64,000 nt of DNA from Dyella solisilvae (lineage in GTDB: Bacteria > Pseudomonadota > Gammaproteobacteria > Xanthomonadales > Rhodanobacteraceae): positions 1-64,000 of the forward strand of contig NZ_QQSY01000006.1 in assembly GCF_003351225.1 (NCBI RefSeq). Reading direction: 5' to 3'. Position 1 is the stretch's first letter, and every line of letters begins with the position of its first letter. Made by a program: the position numbers and the translations under genes. Under the pieces are notes generated by a model. It was not told the DNA's origin and did no database searches. It saw nothing but the letters and a program-made list of their open reading frames with translations. This document shows positions 7,564-17,016 of this stretch, one piece after another.

Positions 7564-9296
7564 TGCTGCGTCTCCGGATGAGGTTTTTTGGAGGGCGGGG
7601 ACTCATGTGAGATGGAAGGCGCGGCGTCGAGATCGAGCGCTTCCGGCGGCTGGCCGCCGCGGCCGAGAAGATGCGTCGCCGCGCGCCAAGCGTGATGGGT
7701 GATCCTGGCGAGGCGCCGCGCCGTCTCGATCAGCGAGAACGCATCGGCGGCCGTCAGCTTGCCGGGCGCGACAGACGCGAGGATGGCGGCGCGTTGGTCG
7801 CGCTTCAGCCCATCCAGCTCCGCCGCCACGCGTTCCAGTTCGGACAGTCGGGCGCTCACTTCGTCGGAGACCGTCCAGCCAATCGCTTTCGCCCGGTCAC
7901 TCAGCGCGGATTCCGCCGTGATGGATGCACCAATCGCCTGCGTCGCTCGCATGGCCTGGTCGCACAGCACGACGGGGCGAAGATCATCGGGCGTCGCCGA
8001 AGCGGGCGCTTCGGCATACTCCACCAGAATGTCGACGAGCCGCGAGGCATGCTCGAGCGCATGCAACGTACTGGTCAGGCGGAAGCGCTCCTGCTCGGTT
8101 TCGGGGGGTTCCTTCAATTCGGACAGGAAATCCCTGGCCTTTTCGAGTGCGGTAGCCGCGGACGCGATGTCCAGCATGGGGCCCCTCTTTCCGACCGAGA
8201 GCGCCGCCGATACGGCCATGACGGTCGTCGAGAGCGCATCGGCCACCACGCGTCGCGCGGTCTCGATCGCGATCACCGGGCTCACCAACGCACTTGGATC
8301 GAGCGCGCGCTCGAGCGCCGTCTCCTTCGACGGAAGCAGTCGCTCGACGACACGGGTGAACCATTGCGTCGCCGGCAGCAGCACCGACACGCCGACGACG
8401 TTGTAGGCCGTGTGATAGGCGGCCAGCAGCGTGGCTCCGTCAACCGACGATGACCAGCGCCGCATCAGCGGCGCCGTGACGGGAAAGGTCGCCACCGCGA
8501 TCAACGCGGCAATGGTCTTGAACAGCACGTAGGCGAGCGCGAGGCGTTTGGCCGTGGCGCTGGCGCCGATCGCCGCCATGGCCGAGCTGGTCGCCGTGCC
8601 GATGTTCTGGCCAATGATCAGCGCGGCTCCCTGCTCGAGGCTCACCGCCCCAGCGAGGAAAGCCGAGAGCGTGACGGCAATCGCGGCCGTGGAGGACTGC
8701 ATCACGGCGGTCATCGCGATGCCCACCACGATCAGTGTCAGCAGGCCGACAGAACCGGCTGCCCATCCGACACCCGGCGCGCCAAGCACCGCCGGCAGAT
8801 TGGACGGATGCAGGCTCTGCGCAAGGCCACCCATACCCTGCTGCAGCGTGGTGAGCCCGTAGAGCACCAGCGCGAAGCCCGCAAGCGCGCTGCCCGACGC
8901 AGCAATTCTCCCACCGGCCAGCAGCTTCGCCAGGGCGCCGATGAAGATGATCGGCAGTGCATAGGTCGACAGCGACACGTTCACGCCGATGAGCGCGACC
9001 AGCCAGCCGGTGCCCGTGGTGCCCACGTTGGCGCCGAACACCAGGCCCAGCCCTTGCGGAAAAGTCAGCAGTCCGGCGCTGACCAGGCCGATGGTGGTCA
9101 TGGTCACGGCGCTCGATGACTGCACGAGCAGCGTGATCACGGCGCCCCAGAACGCGCCCGAGAGTGGCGTGGATGCCGCCTTGCCGAGCACGGTGCGCAG
9201 CGCGGATCCCGCCAGCGCCTTCAGGCCATCGGTCATGATGGCCATGCCGAGCAGGAACAACCCGACGCCGCCGAGAATGACAATGATTGTCGACAT
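7560..9296 (-). CDS. Na+/phosphate symporter with PhoU-like C-terminal domain (NptA/YjbB family)
   Basis: 578 residues. The N-terminal ~320 residues contain the two inverted Na/Pi-cotransporter repeats, each with its signature (VQSSSAVTMTT and MQSSTAAIAVT) and glycine-rich GANVGTT and GQNIGTA segments. The C-terminal ~230 residues are helical and PhoU-like, as in YjbB-type proteins, which can export as well as import phosphate. It follows the polyphosphate kinase gene by 16 bases and overlaps the P-type ATPase start by four, making it the middle gene of a three-gene operon on phosphate and cation balance. Confidence 0.92.
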   Translation of the reverse strand: MSTIIVILGGVGLFLLGMAIMTDGLKALAGSALRTVLGKAASTPLSGAFWGAVITLLVQSSSAVTMTTIGLVSAGLLTFPQGLGLVFGANVGTTGTGWLVALIGVNVSLSTYALPIIFIGALAKLLAGGRIAASGSALAGFALVLYGLTTLQQGMGGLAQSLHPSNLPAVLGAPGVGWAAGSVGLLTLIVVGIAMTAVMQSSTAAIAVTLSAFLAGAVSLEQGAALIIGQNIGTATSSAMAAIGASATAKRLALAYVLFKTIAALIAVATFPVTAPLMRRWSSSVDGATLLAAYHTAYNVVGVSVLLPATQWFTRVVERLLPSKETALERALDPSALVSPVIAIETARRVVADALSTTVMAVSAALSVGKRGPMLDIASAATALEKARDFLSELKEPPETEQERFRLTSTLHALEHASRLVDILVEYAEAPASATPDDLRPVVLCDQAMRATQAIGASITAESALSDRAKAIGWTVSDEVSARLSELERVAAELDGLKRDQRAAILASVAPGKLTAADAFSLIETARRLARITHHAWRAATHLLGRGGQPPEALDLDAAPSISHESPPSKKPHPETQQ

Positions 9297-9312
9297 GGGA
9301 TTCTCGCCCCGT

Positions 9313-10215
9313 CTAGCTTTCGGCCTTGAGCTCCTCGCGCGCCGCGGCGAGATCCTTTTTCTGTTCTGACGTTACCTTGGGATAAGCCAGGTCAAGCTTC
9401 TCCAGTGTCTCGACGATCGCCGCCGCGACCACGAGTCGCGTGAACCATTTGTTGTCGGCCGGCACGACAAACCACGGCGCCGCGGGCGTGGCCGTGCCCC
9501 GGATCGCCGCTTCGTAGGCCTGCATGTAGTCATTCCAGTACCGACGCTCACGAACATCGGAGGCAGAAAACTTCCAGTTCTTGTTGGGCTTGTCGAGGCG
9601 GTCCATGAACCGCTTCTTCTGTTCCTTGTACGAAAGGTTCAGATAGAACTTGAGGATGATCACGCCCTGGCGCGAGAGATACTCCTCGAACCGATCGATG
9701 TCGTCGAGCCGCTCGTCCCAGACTTTCTTGCCGATCAGCGTCGGTGGAATTTTCTGTGCCGAAAGCAGCGCCTGGTGCACACGCACCACCAGCACCTCTT
9801 CATAGTAGGAGCGGTTGAAGATGCCTATGTGCCCGCGTCGAGGAACTTTCCTGGAGTAACGCCACAGGAAGTCGTGCGCAAGCTCTTCGGAAGAGGGTTG
9901 CTTGAACGAGAAGACATCGCATCCCTGTGGATTGACGCGGGACATGACGTGCTTGATCGTTCCGTCCTTCCCTGCAGCGTCCATGGCCTGGAACACCAGC
10001 AGCAGTGACCAGGAATCCTGTGCGTAAAGGATGTCCTGCTCCATCGCCAGCCACTCCGACCCGCGCTGGAGCAGCTCTACGGCTTCCTCCTTGTCCATCT
10101 TGAGGCCGAGCGTATCGCCGGGATCAAAGTCCTTCAGGCGGAAGCCCTTGCCATCGGTGACGCGAAACGGATCCGTATACCGGCTCAGCGCGTCCAGGAT
10201 TTCTTTGCGAGGCAT
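9313..10215 (-). CDS. ppk2: Polyphosphate kinase 2 (PPK2)
   Basis: 300 residues from the ATG at 10215, chosen because AGAGGAAG lies at the right distance upstream; a longer frame to 10599 has no protein character. Walker A is DAAGKDGT (79-86) and the lid/Walker B region is HIGIFNRSYYEEVL (129-142), both diagnostic of PPK2. The size and the KDFDPGDT segment before the kinase core fit the single-domain enzymes that phosphorylate ADP or AMP from polyphosphate, or the reverse. First gene of the operon with the Na/Pi symporter and P-type ATPase, consistent with linking phosphate flux to polyphosphate stores. Confidence 0.93.
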   Translation of the reverse strand: MPRKEILDALSRYTDPFRVTDGKGFRLKDFDPGDTLGLKMDKEEAVELLQRGSEWLAMEQDILYAQDSWSLLLVFQAMDAAGKDGTIKHVMSRVNPQGCDVFSFKQPSSEELAHDFLWRYSRKVPRRGHIGIFNRSYYEEVLVVRVHQALLSAQKIPPTLIGKKVWDERLDDIDRFEEYLSRQGVIILKFYLNLSYKEQKKRFMDRLDKPNKNWKFSASDVRERRYWNDYMQAYEAAIRGTATPAAPWFVVPADNKWFTRLVVAAAIVETLEKLDLAYPKVTSEQKKDLAAAREELKAES

Positions 10216-10781
10216 CGACGCTTCCTCTCCGTTGTCCGCAGTCAGTGACATCGACGACTGACGCCCATGGGCGGCCACTGAAAGCGTGCGCATGCTGACG
10301 GGCCACGGGACGTCATGTGGGGAAGGACGGTCACCGGGCTCGCGTTGTCTTCGACGTCGGCATGCATGGGTCAGGACAGCCGCGTCGACCCGCCCGACGA
10401 AGCTGGCCTCACCGGCGTGTACTTCATGTGAAGCGGTCTCCAGTGACGCAGGTCGGCCGGCCCGGTCTTTGGCGCAGGCGAAAATCCTGTGGCGGCGTGC
10501 ATCCACGTCGCGCCACCTGGAGAGGGCCAGTGCGCGGCGACCCGCGGTCCACGCGCGAGGGAAAGTGGGCAGACACTCGGTAAAACTACTTAGACGCATG
10601 GCGTCTCCTGGGTTCCCAAGCGGGATCTGGAATACACCGTGGCGCAGCGGGCATTGCGCAGATCATGGCGGCGCGGATTCCGGCCAGTGTCGGTGGAGAA
10701 GCGCTGGAGACGATGCGGCAAGTCGACCCGTGAGCGTGGTGGTATCGTCGCGCCACCTCAAGGGCTCGGTCGGAGGTCAGC
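10216..10781. other. 566-base divergent intergenic region
   Basis: It lies between the ppk2 start (minus) and the lipocalin-like gene (plus), so it must hold both promoters. No ORF with protein character, no clear Pho box and no strong hairpin were seen. Confidence 0.4.
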
Positions 10782-11387
10782 GTGTCTCGCATGAAATGGT
10801 TTGCGTCGTCATGGACCATGTCTTTGCTGGTCCTCATGGCAGGGTGGTTTGGTGTGGCGCTGTCGACGTGGGCCGCAGACAACGTCGATGACCCGACGGC
10901 CGTATTCGCCGTGCCACCACGTGATGGATCGCACGACTTCGACTTTCTTATCGGCGACTGGAAGGCCCACGTCCGGCGCCTGCCCGACCGCCTCAACCAT
11001 TCCACTGCCTGGGATGTCTACGACGGCATCTCCAATCACCACAAGCTGCTCGATACCAACGCCAACTTTGAGCAGTTCGAGGTGACGAGTCCGGACAAGA
11101 AGTTGCACATCAAGGCGCAGACGCTCCGGATGTACAACCCGGAGACGCATCAATGGAGCATCTACGGCCTGGACCTGGACAAGGGTCAACTCGATGCGCC
11201 GGTGGTGGGTGAATTCCACGGCAGCCGCGGCGAGTTCTACAACCATCAGACGTGGAAGGGCCGGGTGGTGCTGGTGCGCTGGATGTGGCTCAACATTTCC
11301 CCCACCTCGGCGCGCATGGAGCAATCGTTCTCGCCCGACGGTGGCGGGCACTGGGAGGTGAACTGGATCTGCGAGTTGTCGCGATAG
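10782..11387 (+). CDS. Exported lipocalin-like protein (DUF1579-type)
   Basis: 201 residues from the GTG at 10782, which has GGAGGT six bases ahead; an ATG three codons in is the alternative. Residues 1-31 form a signal peptide (MSLLVLMAGWFGVALSTWAAD). The mature part begins GSHDFDFLIGDWKAHVRRL, the typical opening of DUF1579/lipocalin-like proteins, and ends with a beta-rich HWEVNWICEL segment. These are small beta-barrels of uncertain ligand. The gene is immediately followed by the breakpoint of a truncated diguanylate cyclase. Confidence 0.72.
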   Translation: MSRMKWFASSWTMSLLVLMAGWFGVALSTWAADNVDDPTAVFAVPPRDGSHDFDFLIGDWKAHVRRLPDRLNHSTAWDVYDGISNHHKLLDTNANFEQFEVTSPDKKLHIKAQTLRMYNPETHQWSIYGLDLDKGQLDAPVVGEFHGSRGEFYNHQTWKGRVVLVRWMWLNISPTSARMEQSFSPDGGGHWEVNWICELSR

Positions 11388-11408
11388 GTCGATGCCATTC
11401 CCACATGA

Positions 11409-12221
11409 CCGCTCATCCGTAGTGGCGTTCGCAGTGCAAGGAACCTCGGCTATTCGGCCGATGAAATTCTTGGCGAGCCAATCGAGCGCCTTCTGTCTGA
11501 AAAGTTTCGCGGGAACCACCACCGCAATGTGCAGCAGTTCGCACGGTCACCGGTGCGTTCGCGGCAAATGGATGAGCGAAACCGCGTCTATGGTCGGCAC
11601 CGCGACGGCACGCTTATACCAGTCGAAATCGCCATTTCCAAGATCAACGTCAGCGGCCTGATCGAATTCACCGCGGTGATTCGTGACATTGCCGATCGCG
11701 TGCGACTGATGGACCTTCTGCAAAAACAGGCGATCACGGATGAGCTGACCGGTCTCCCCAATCGCCGCGAGTTCCTCGATGTGGTGGAGGCGGTGATGGG
11801 CGCCGACGCAGACCTGTCGGTGTTCCTGCTAGACGTCGACCATTTCAAGAAGATCAATGACAGCTATGGTCACGACGTGGGCGACGAAGTGCTTCGCCTG
11901 TTGTCCGAAGTGGCCATGGCGTCGAGCCGCTCCGAGGACATCTTCGCTCGCTGGGGTGGTGAGGAATTCATTGCGGCGCTTCCCGGCGTCAACATCGAGC
12001 AGGCGAAGGCGGTCGCGGAAGATCTGCGTGCCCGGATCGAGCAGCAGGAATTCCAGCACCACTGGCGAAACGGCAAGCCGATTCCTTTCACGGTCAGCAT
12101 AGGCGTCGCGCGGCGGTCGAGCCGGGAGCGAAATATCCTCGAGCTGATCAAGCGCGCGGACCAGGCGCTCTACAAGGCCAAACAGACCGGCCGCAACCGG
12201 GTCGAGGTGGACCCGTCCTGA
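11409..12221 (+). pseudogene. 5'-truncated PAS-GGDEF diguanylate cyclase
   Basis: The frame opens after a TGA at 11406 and at once reads mid-PAS sequence (GYSADEILGEPIERLL), then PAS core (MDERNRVYGRHRDGTLIP), then a full GGDEF domain. The active site is GGEEF and an RSED inhibitory site lies exactly five residues before it. The first half of the PAS domain is missing and there is no credible start: GTG 11529 lacks a ribosome site. The sequence joins the tail of the upstream gene within about 50 bases, suggesting a deletion or rearrangement. If translated from 11529, an active soluble cyclase of 230 residues is conceivable. Confidence 0.75.
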
Positions 12222-12391
12222 CGTCGGCGCCGCGTGAAGGAAGGGCCTGCCGCGCCAGTTCCGGACAATGCTTTCGATAGCCGGCTCTCGTGGACGGGCA
12301 AACTACGTAGTTGACGGCGGGCGATGGTGGTTGTCGCTTCATGCGAAGCCTATGATGGTCCAGACCGTGGCTTGATCAGGAACATCGACGA

Positions 12392-14119
12392 ATGCCATCC
12401 GACACCCCTCTATCCCACGTCGAATACGTTGCGGTCAGGCCAGAGGGATGGCTCCGCTGGCTGCCGGGCTGGCAGACGCTGAGCACGTACCAGGCCAGCT
12501 GGCTTCCCAAGGACATTGCCGCGGGTCTCGTCCTGACCACCATGCTGGTGCCCGTCGGCATCGCCTATGCCGCGGCCTCGGGTGTCCCCGGTGTTTACGG
12601 TCTCTACGCCACCATCGTGCCGCTGCTGGCTTATGCGGTGTTCGGCCCCAGCCGGATTCTGGTGCTCGGCCCCGATTCCGCGCTGGCGGCGCCGATTCTC
12701 GCGGTCGTCGTTGCGCTTGCGGCGGGCGACCCGTCGCGGGCCATCGCGGTGGCCAGCATGATGGCCGTGGTCTCCGGCGTGTTCTGCATCGTGATGGGCC
12801 TGCTGCGCCTGGGCTTCATCACCGAACTGCTATCCAAGCCGATTCGCTACGGCTACATGAATGGCATCGCCCTGACGGTGCTGATCAGTCAGTTGCCGAA
12901 ACTGTTTGCAATCAAGTTCGAGGACGAGGGGCCGCTGCGGGATCTGATCAGCCTTGGCAAGGCGATCGCTGCGGGCCAAAGCAACGGTTACAGCCTTGCC
13001 GTCGGCGTAGGCAGTCTCGTGCTGATACTGTTCCTGAAGCGCTTTGAGCGAGTGCCCGGGATCCTGATCGCCGTGATACTGGCGACCTTGTGCGTCTCCG
13101 TGTTCAAGCTGGACGAGGCTGGCGTGAAGGTGCTCGGCGCCATTCCACAAGGATTGCCGACATTTGCGCTGCCTTGGGCGAGCGGCGTGGATCTGGTGAA
13201 GATCCTGCTGGGTGGTTGCGCCGTGGCGTTGATTTCGTTCGCCGATACCAGCGTGCTCTCGCGCACCTTCGCGGCGCGTTACAACACACGTGTCGATCCG
13301 AATCAGGAGATGGTCGGCCTCGGTGCGGCGAATCTTGCAGCGGGGTTTTTCCAGGGTTTTCCCATCAGCAGCAGCTCCTCGCGCACGCCGGTGGCTGAAG
13401 CGGCTGGCGCGCGCACCCAATTGACGGGCGTGGTGGGCGCGGTGGCGGTGGCGATCGTGCTCGTGGCGGCCCCCGGCCTAATGCGGCACCTTCCCAACAG
13501 CGCATTGGCCGCCGTGGTCATCGCCTCGGCGCTCGGGTTGTTCGAATTCGCCGACCTCAAACGCATCTACCGCATCCAGCAGTGGGAGTTCTGGCTGTCC
13601 ATCGCCTGCTTCGCGGGCGTGGCGGTGTTTGGCGCCATTCCAGGCATCTGCCTGGCGGTGGTGCTGGCCGTCATCGAGTTCCTGTGGGATGGCTGGCGCC
13701 CGCATTTCGCCGTACTGGGTCGCGTCGAAGGGCTGCGCGGCTACCACGACATCAAGCGCTACCCGCACGCCGCACGCATTCCAGGCCTGTTGCTGTTTCG
13801 CTGGGACGCGCCGCTGTTCTTCGCCAATGCCGAGCTGTTCCAGGAGCGGCTGGTGCAGGCGGTCGACGACGAACCGACGCCCGTACGAAGGGTCGTGGTG
13901 GCCGCCGAGCCGGTGACCAGCGTCGATGTCACTTCCGCCGACATGTTGCGGGAACTGAGCCGCGTCCTGAGCGAGCGTGGCGTGGCGCTGCACTTCGCCG
14001 AGATGAAAGATCCCGTGCGCGACAAGCTTCGGCGTTTTGAGCTGATGGACATCATTGGCGAGCAGAGCTTCCACCCAACGATCGGCAGCGCGGTTGACGA
14101 TTACGAGGGCAAGCCCTGA
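12392..14119 (+). CDS. SulP-family anion transporter with STAS domain
   Basis: 575 residues. The N-terminal ~430 residues are the SulP membrane domain, with the signature PKDIAAGLVLTTMLVPVGIAYA near residues 50-70, then GVYGLYATIVPLL, FGPSRILVLGPDSA and a later RTPVAEAAGARTQ segment. The last ~130 residues form a cytoplasmic STAS domain (RRVVVAAEPVTSVDVTSADML). SulP proteins move sulfate, bicarbonate or other anions with H+ or Na+. There is no carbonic anhydrase partner next to it, so the substrate is open. It appears to be a single-gene unit. Confidence 0.92.
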   Translation: MPSDTPLSHVEYVAVRPEGWLRWLPGWQTLSTYQASWLPKDIAAGLVLTTMLVPVGIAYAAASGVPGVYGLYATIVPLLAYAVFGPSRILVLGPDSALAAPILAVVVALAAGDPSRAIAVASMMAVVSGVFCIVMGLLRLGFITELLSKPIRYGYMNGIALTVLISQLPKLFAIKFEDEGPLRDLISLGKAIAAGQSNGYSLAVGVGSLVLILFLKRFERVPGILIAVILATLCVSVFKLDEAGVKVLGAIPQGLPTFALPWASGVDLVKILLGGCAVALISFADTSVLSRTFAARYNTRVDPNQEMVGLGAANLAAGFFQGFPISSSSSRTPVAEAAGARTQLTGVVGAVAVAIVLVAAPGLMRHLPNSALAAVVIASALGLFEFADLKRIYRIQQWEFWLSIACFAGVAVFGAIPGICLAVVLAVIEFLWDGWRPHFAVLGRVEGLRGYHDIKRYPHAARIPGLLLFRWDAPLFFANAELFQERLVQAVDDEPTPVRRVVVAAEPVTSVDVTSADMLRELSRVLSERGVALHFAEMKDPVRDKLRRFELMDIIGEQSFHPTIGSAVDDYEGKP

Positions 14120-14298
14120 CGGGGCCGGACGCCCTGGTTCAGGCGGCGGTCCGGGCCGGGGACGGAGCCGGCAGGCCGGCGACAGCTGCACAAAACGTCC
14201 ACAGGGCTTCGGCTCTGATGAACAAACGTCTCGCGCCCGATTCGAGAGCCAGGCGCAGGGGCGTGGCGCGGTGCACTCTCCATGAAGAGGGGGACATC

Positions 14299-14907
14299 AT
14301 GACGAAGCAAGGACACATCCCATCGCTTGCGATGGGCGCGTCTCTGGCGTTGGCGTGCCTGATCGCCGCTGCGCAGGCGGTTGCCGCCGACAAGGGCGAT
14401 TGGCCGCCCAGCAAGGCGAGCGACGCCACGCCCGAGGCGGCCGGGATGCCGCCTGAGCTGGCGAAGAACCTGGCCAACTTCGACGACCTCGACTTCCACG
14501 TCTACTCCGAGCAGCAGTGGGAGAACCTTCACCAGAGCCACGCCAAGGACATCGTCGTGCATTACCCGGACGGCCACGTCACCAAGGGCATTCCCGAACA
14601 CATCAAGGAACTGAAAGCCTTGTGGACGTTCGCGCCGGACAATCGCATCACCGAGCACCCGGTGCGCTTCGGTACCGCCGATGCCGAATGGACGGCCGTG
14701 ATGGGTTTCCTGGACGGCACATTCACTGAGCCGATGGTGTTGCCGGACGGCACGGTGATCCCGCCGACCGGGCAGGGTTATCACGTGCCCATGGCGACCC
14801 TCGCGCACTGGAACAAGGACGGCGTGATGGACGAGGAGTATCTGTTCTGGGACAACGCCACGCTGTTGAAGCAGGTCGGCATCGGCGCCCAGGCTTTGTC
14901 CAATTGA
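14299..14907 (+). CDS. Exported SnoaL-like protein (polyketide cyclase/ester cyclase fold)
   Basis: 202 residues from the ATG at 14299, preceded by a GAAGAGGGGG ribosome site; the longer in-frame start at 14218 would bury the signal peptide. A signal peptide covers about residues 1-33. The mature region (ENLHQSHAKDIVVHYPDGHVTKGIPEH, then a later HWNKDGVMDEEYLFWDN) matches SnoaL-like/NTF2-fold proteins that often carry a catalytic or binding pocket in a cone-shaped fold. Periplasmic members are poorly characterised. No obvious operon partner. Confidence 0.72.
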   Translation: MTKQGHIPSLAMGASLALACLIAAAQAVAADKGDWPPSKASDATPEAAGMPPELAKNLANFDDLDFHVYSEQQWENLHQSHAKDIVVHYPDGHVTKGIPEHIKELKALWTFAPDNRITEHPVRFGTADAEWTAVMGFLDGTFTEPMVLPDGTVIPPTGQGYHVPMATLAHWNKDGVMDEEYLFWDNATLLKQVGIGAQALSN

Positions 14908-14938
14908 TTGGGCGTCAGCGGTCGGGCAGGGCCCTGCA

Positions 14939-15622
14939 TCATCCGCCCAGTGCAATGATGGCCATGGTGAGCAGGACACCCAGCACCGTCATGCCGAGGC
15001 CGGCCAGCCAGGCGTTCAGGCCGGCGTGGCGGCCCAGCGCGAAGCCACCGGCGAAGAGCATGGCGAGCGTCAGCGCGCGCGAGACGAACAACGCCCTGGG
15101 GATGTCATCCAGCAGGACAAAGGGCAGGGCGACCGGAAAGGTCGAGAGCACCACGATGAAAAACACGCGCGCGGCCCAGAGCACGTCGTGCAAGTGAAGG
15201 CGCGGACCGTCCGGTAGCCGGGGCAGGTTGACGAGATTGAGCCGCAGCGGCTCGAGGTCCACGTCCGCCATGATCGACTGGATCAGCGGCGGCATGGCTT
15301 CCCTGACGATGCCAATGCCGCTGGCCGCATCGGGCGCGCGCTTCACCGCGAGAACCAGGCTCAAGCGACGTCCGCGACCGGCCAGGGTGTTGACCAGGTG
15401 CATGAGGGCGTCGGCCAGGCCCCAGGCGAGATTGCAGCCGAGGGCAGCCCGCAACATCGTGTGTCCCGCATCCGGGCCGGACAACCCGGTGGATACGGCG
15501 CCGACGAAGGTCAACGCCATGAACAGGCCAAAGCACATCTCGGAGACGCGGTCGACTATGTCCAGGCCCGATTCGCTGGGAAGCGGCGCCGGCGGCTCTT
15601 GGTATCTCGTCGAGAAGCTCAT
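14939..15622 (-). CDS. VIT1/CCC1-like membrane protein
   Basis: 227 residues with five predicted membrane helices. The first pair contains LFMALTFVGAVS and GCNLAWGLADALMHLV, resembling the first helices of VIT1/CCC1 proteins, which export Fe2+ or Mn2+ from the cytosol. The middle segment is shorter than in typical family members and lacks a clear metal-binding helix, so transport activity is uncertain. It is divergent from a radical SAM gene across 248 bases. Confidence 0.6.
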   Translation of the reverse strand: MSFSTRYQEPPAPLPSESGLDIVDRVSEMCFGLFMALTFVGAVSTGLSGPDAGHTMLRAALGCNLAWGLADALMHLVNTLAGRGRRLSLVLAVKRAPDAASGIGIVREAMPPLIQSIMADVDLEPLRLNLVNLPRLPDGPRLHLHDVLWAARVFFIVVLSTFPVALPFVLLDDIPRALFVSRALTLAMLFAGGFALGRHAGLNAWLAGLGMTVLGVLLTMAIIALGG

Positions 15623-15870
15623 CGTCGTTCTCCTCGAGGCTGGCGGGTCTCACTGTAGCGCGACGCCGCCACCGGCGGCCCAGGCGACCGCAGGAACGGT
15701 CGATCGCCCTACACCTTCCTCGTGTGATGGCGCGTTCACACAGGTTGCACCGGCGGGGGGGAATAGTCCGGATCAACAGCGCCGATGCCCCCGGCACGCT
15801 GGCCGCCTGCCCCGTGCGGAGGCCAGAGGTCGCCATCGAGTGCGTTCACCCCGGTGAGGACAGGAGCCCT

Positions 15871-17016
15871 ATGGACCAGCGCGTGCGGGACGAATCGTCG
15901 AGCGGGCTTGCGCAGGGCGTGTCACGCAATCCGCTACCGGCTATCTGCGATGTCTCGGTAACCAATGTGTGCAATGCCGCGTGTGACTTCTGCGGCTTTG
16001 CGCGGGACAAGAAGCTGGCCGGTCCGCGTCACCATCTCGATCCCGATGACTTCGAGCGCGCGCTCCCCATCTTGCGCCGGCGCAGGATTCGCTACATGAC
16101 CCTGCAGGGTGGCGAGCCTCTGGTGCATCCGCAGATCGTGTCGCTGGTGGCGTCGGCGACCAAGGCCGGCGTGCGTTGCGGCTTGATCAGCAACGGATGG
16201 TTCCTGCCCGAATACATCGACCGCCTCGCCGAAGCCGGGCTGGACCGCCTGCTGGTGTCCATCGACAGCGCCGACATGGCGGCCCACGAGCACAACCGCG
16301 GCCTTGCCGGCCTTGGCCGGCGCATCGAAACCGGCGTAAAGCGCGCACGCAGCCTGGGCATTCCGACCTGTGCCTCGGTGACGGTCAGCCGCCTGGTCAA
16401 CTATCCCAAGCTTCCTTCCGTGCTTGAGCGGCTGGGCTTCGACGCGGTGGCGTTTTCCTACCCGAGGCGCGAAGCCTTCGGCTCGTCGTCGCTGGTGTAC
16501 GACGAGTCCTCCACCCTGATCGACCTGAGTCGCGAAGAGCTGCTGGACGCTCTCGGCCAGATCCGCGAGCTCAAGAAGCATTTTCGCGTGATGGACCCGG
16601 GGTTTTCGCTCGAGGAAGTGGAACGGTTCGTTCGCGACGAAGCGCAGCACGTCCCGTGCATCGGCGGGCACAAGTACTTCTACATCGACTGGAATCTCGA
16701 CATCTGGCGTTGCGAGGCATGGCCCAAGCCCATGGGATCGGTGTTCGATCTTGATCTCCTGCCTGACGATCGTGAGCCTTGCAACGCCTGCATGATGGGC
16801 TGCTACCGGCACGCCAGCGCGCTCATGCATGGGCCGATCGGCGTCGTGGACGCCGGGCAGGCGTTTGCGCGAGGTCATGTGCAGGATGCCATCGGCCACT
16901 TGTTCCGGCGTAGCGTTGCAGAATCCTTCGTTGCGCTCGCACGCGAAGAGCTGCCGCGCATGATGTTCGAGAAGCGCCATCGCAAGCAGAGGGCGATACA
17001 TTCCGTCACGTTGTGA
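15871..17016 (+). CDS. Radical SAM protein with C-terminal SPASM/twitch-like cluster motif
   Basis: 381 residues from the ATG at 15871, with GAGGACAGGAG upstream; longer in-frame starts lack a ribosome site. The radical SAM motif CxxxCxxC is CNAACDFC (34-41), followed by the GGEPL SAM-binding segment. The C-terminus has more cysteines (HVPCIGG, IWRCEAWP, CNACMMGC), the arrangement expected for an auxiliary Fe-S cluster of the SPASM type. Such enzymes modify peptides or small molecules. No precursor peptide gene is evident next to it. The product and substrate are unknown. Confidence 0.85.
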   Translation: MDQRVRDESSSGLAQGVSRNPLPAICDVSVTNVCNAACDFCGFARDKKLAGPRHHLDPDDFERALPILRRRRIRYMTLQGGEPLVHPQIVSLVASATKAGVRCGLISNGWFLPEYIDRLAEAGLDRLLVSIDSADMAAHEHNRGLAGLGRRIETGVKRARSLGIPTCASVTVSRLVNYPKLPSVLERLGFDAVAFSYPRREAFGSSSLVYDESSTLIDLSREELLDALGQIRELKKHFRVMDPGFSLEEVERFVRDEAQHVPCIGGHKYFYIDWNLDIWRCEAWPKPMGSVFDLDLLPDDREPCNACMMGCYRHASALMHGPIGVVDAGQAFARGHVQDAIGHLFRRSVAESFVALAREELPRMMFEKRHRKQRAIHSVTL

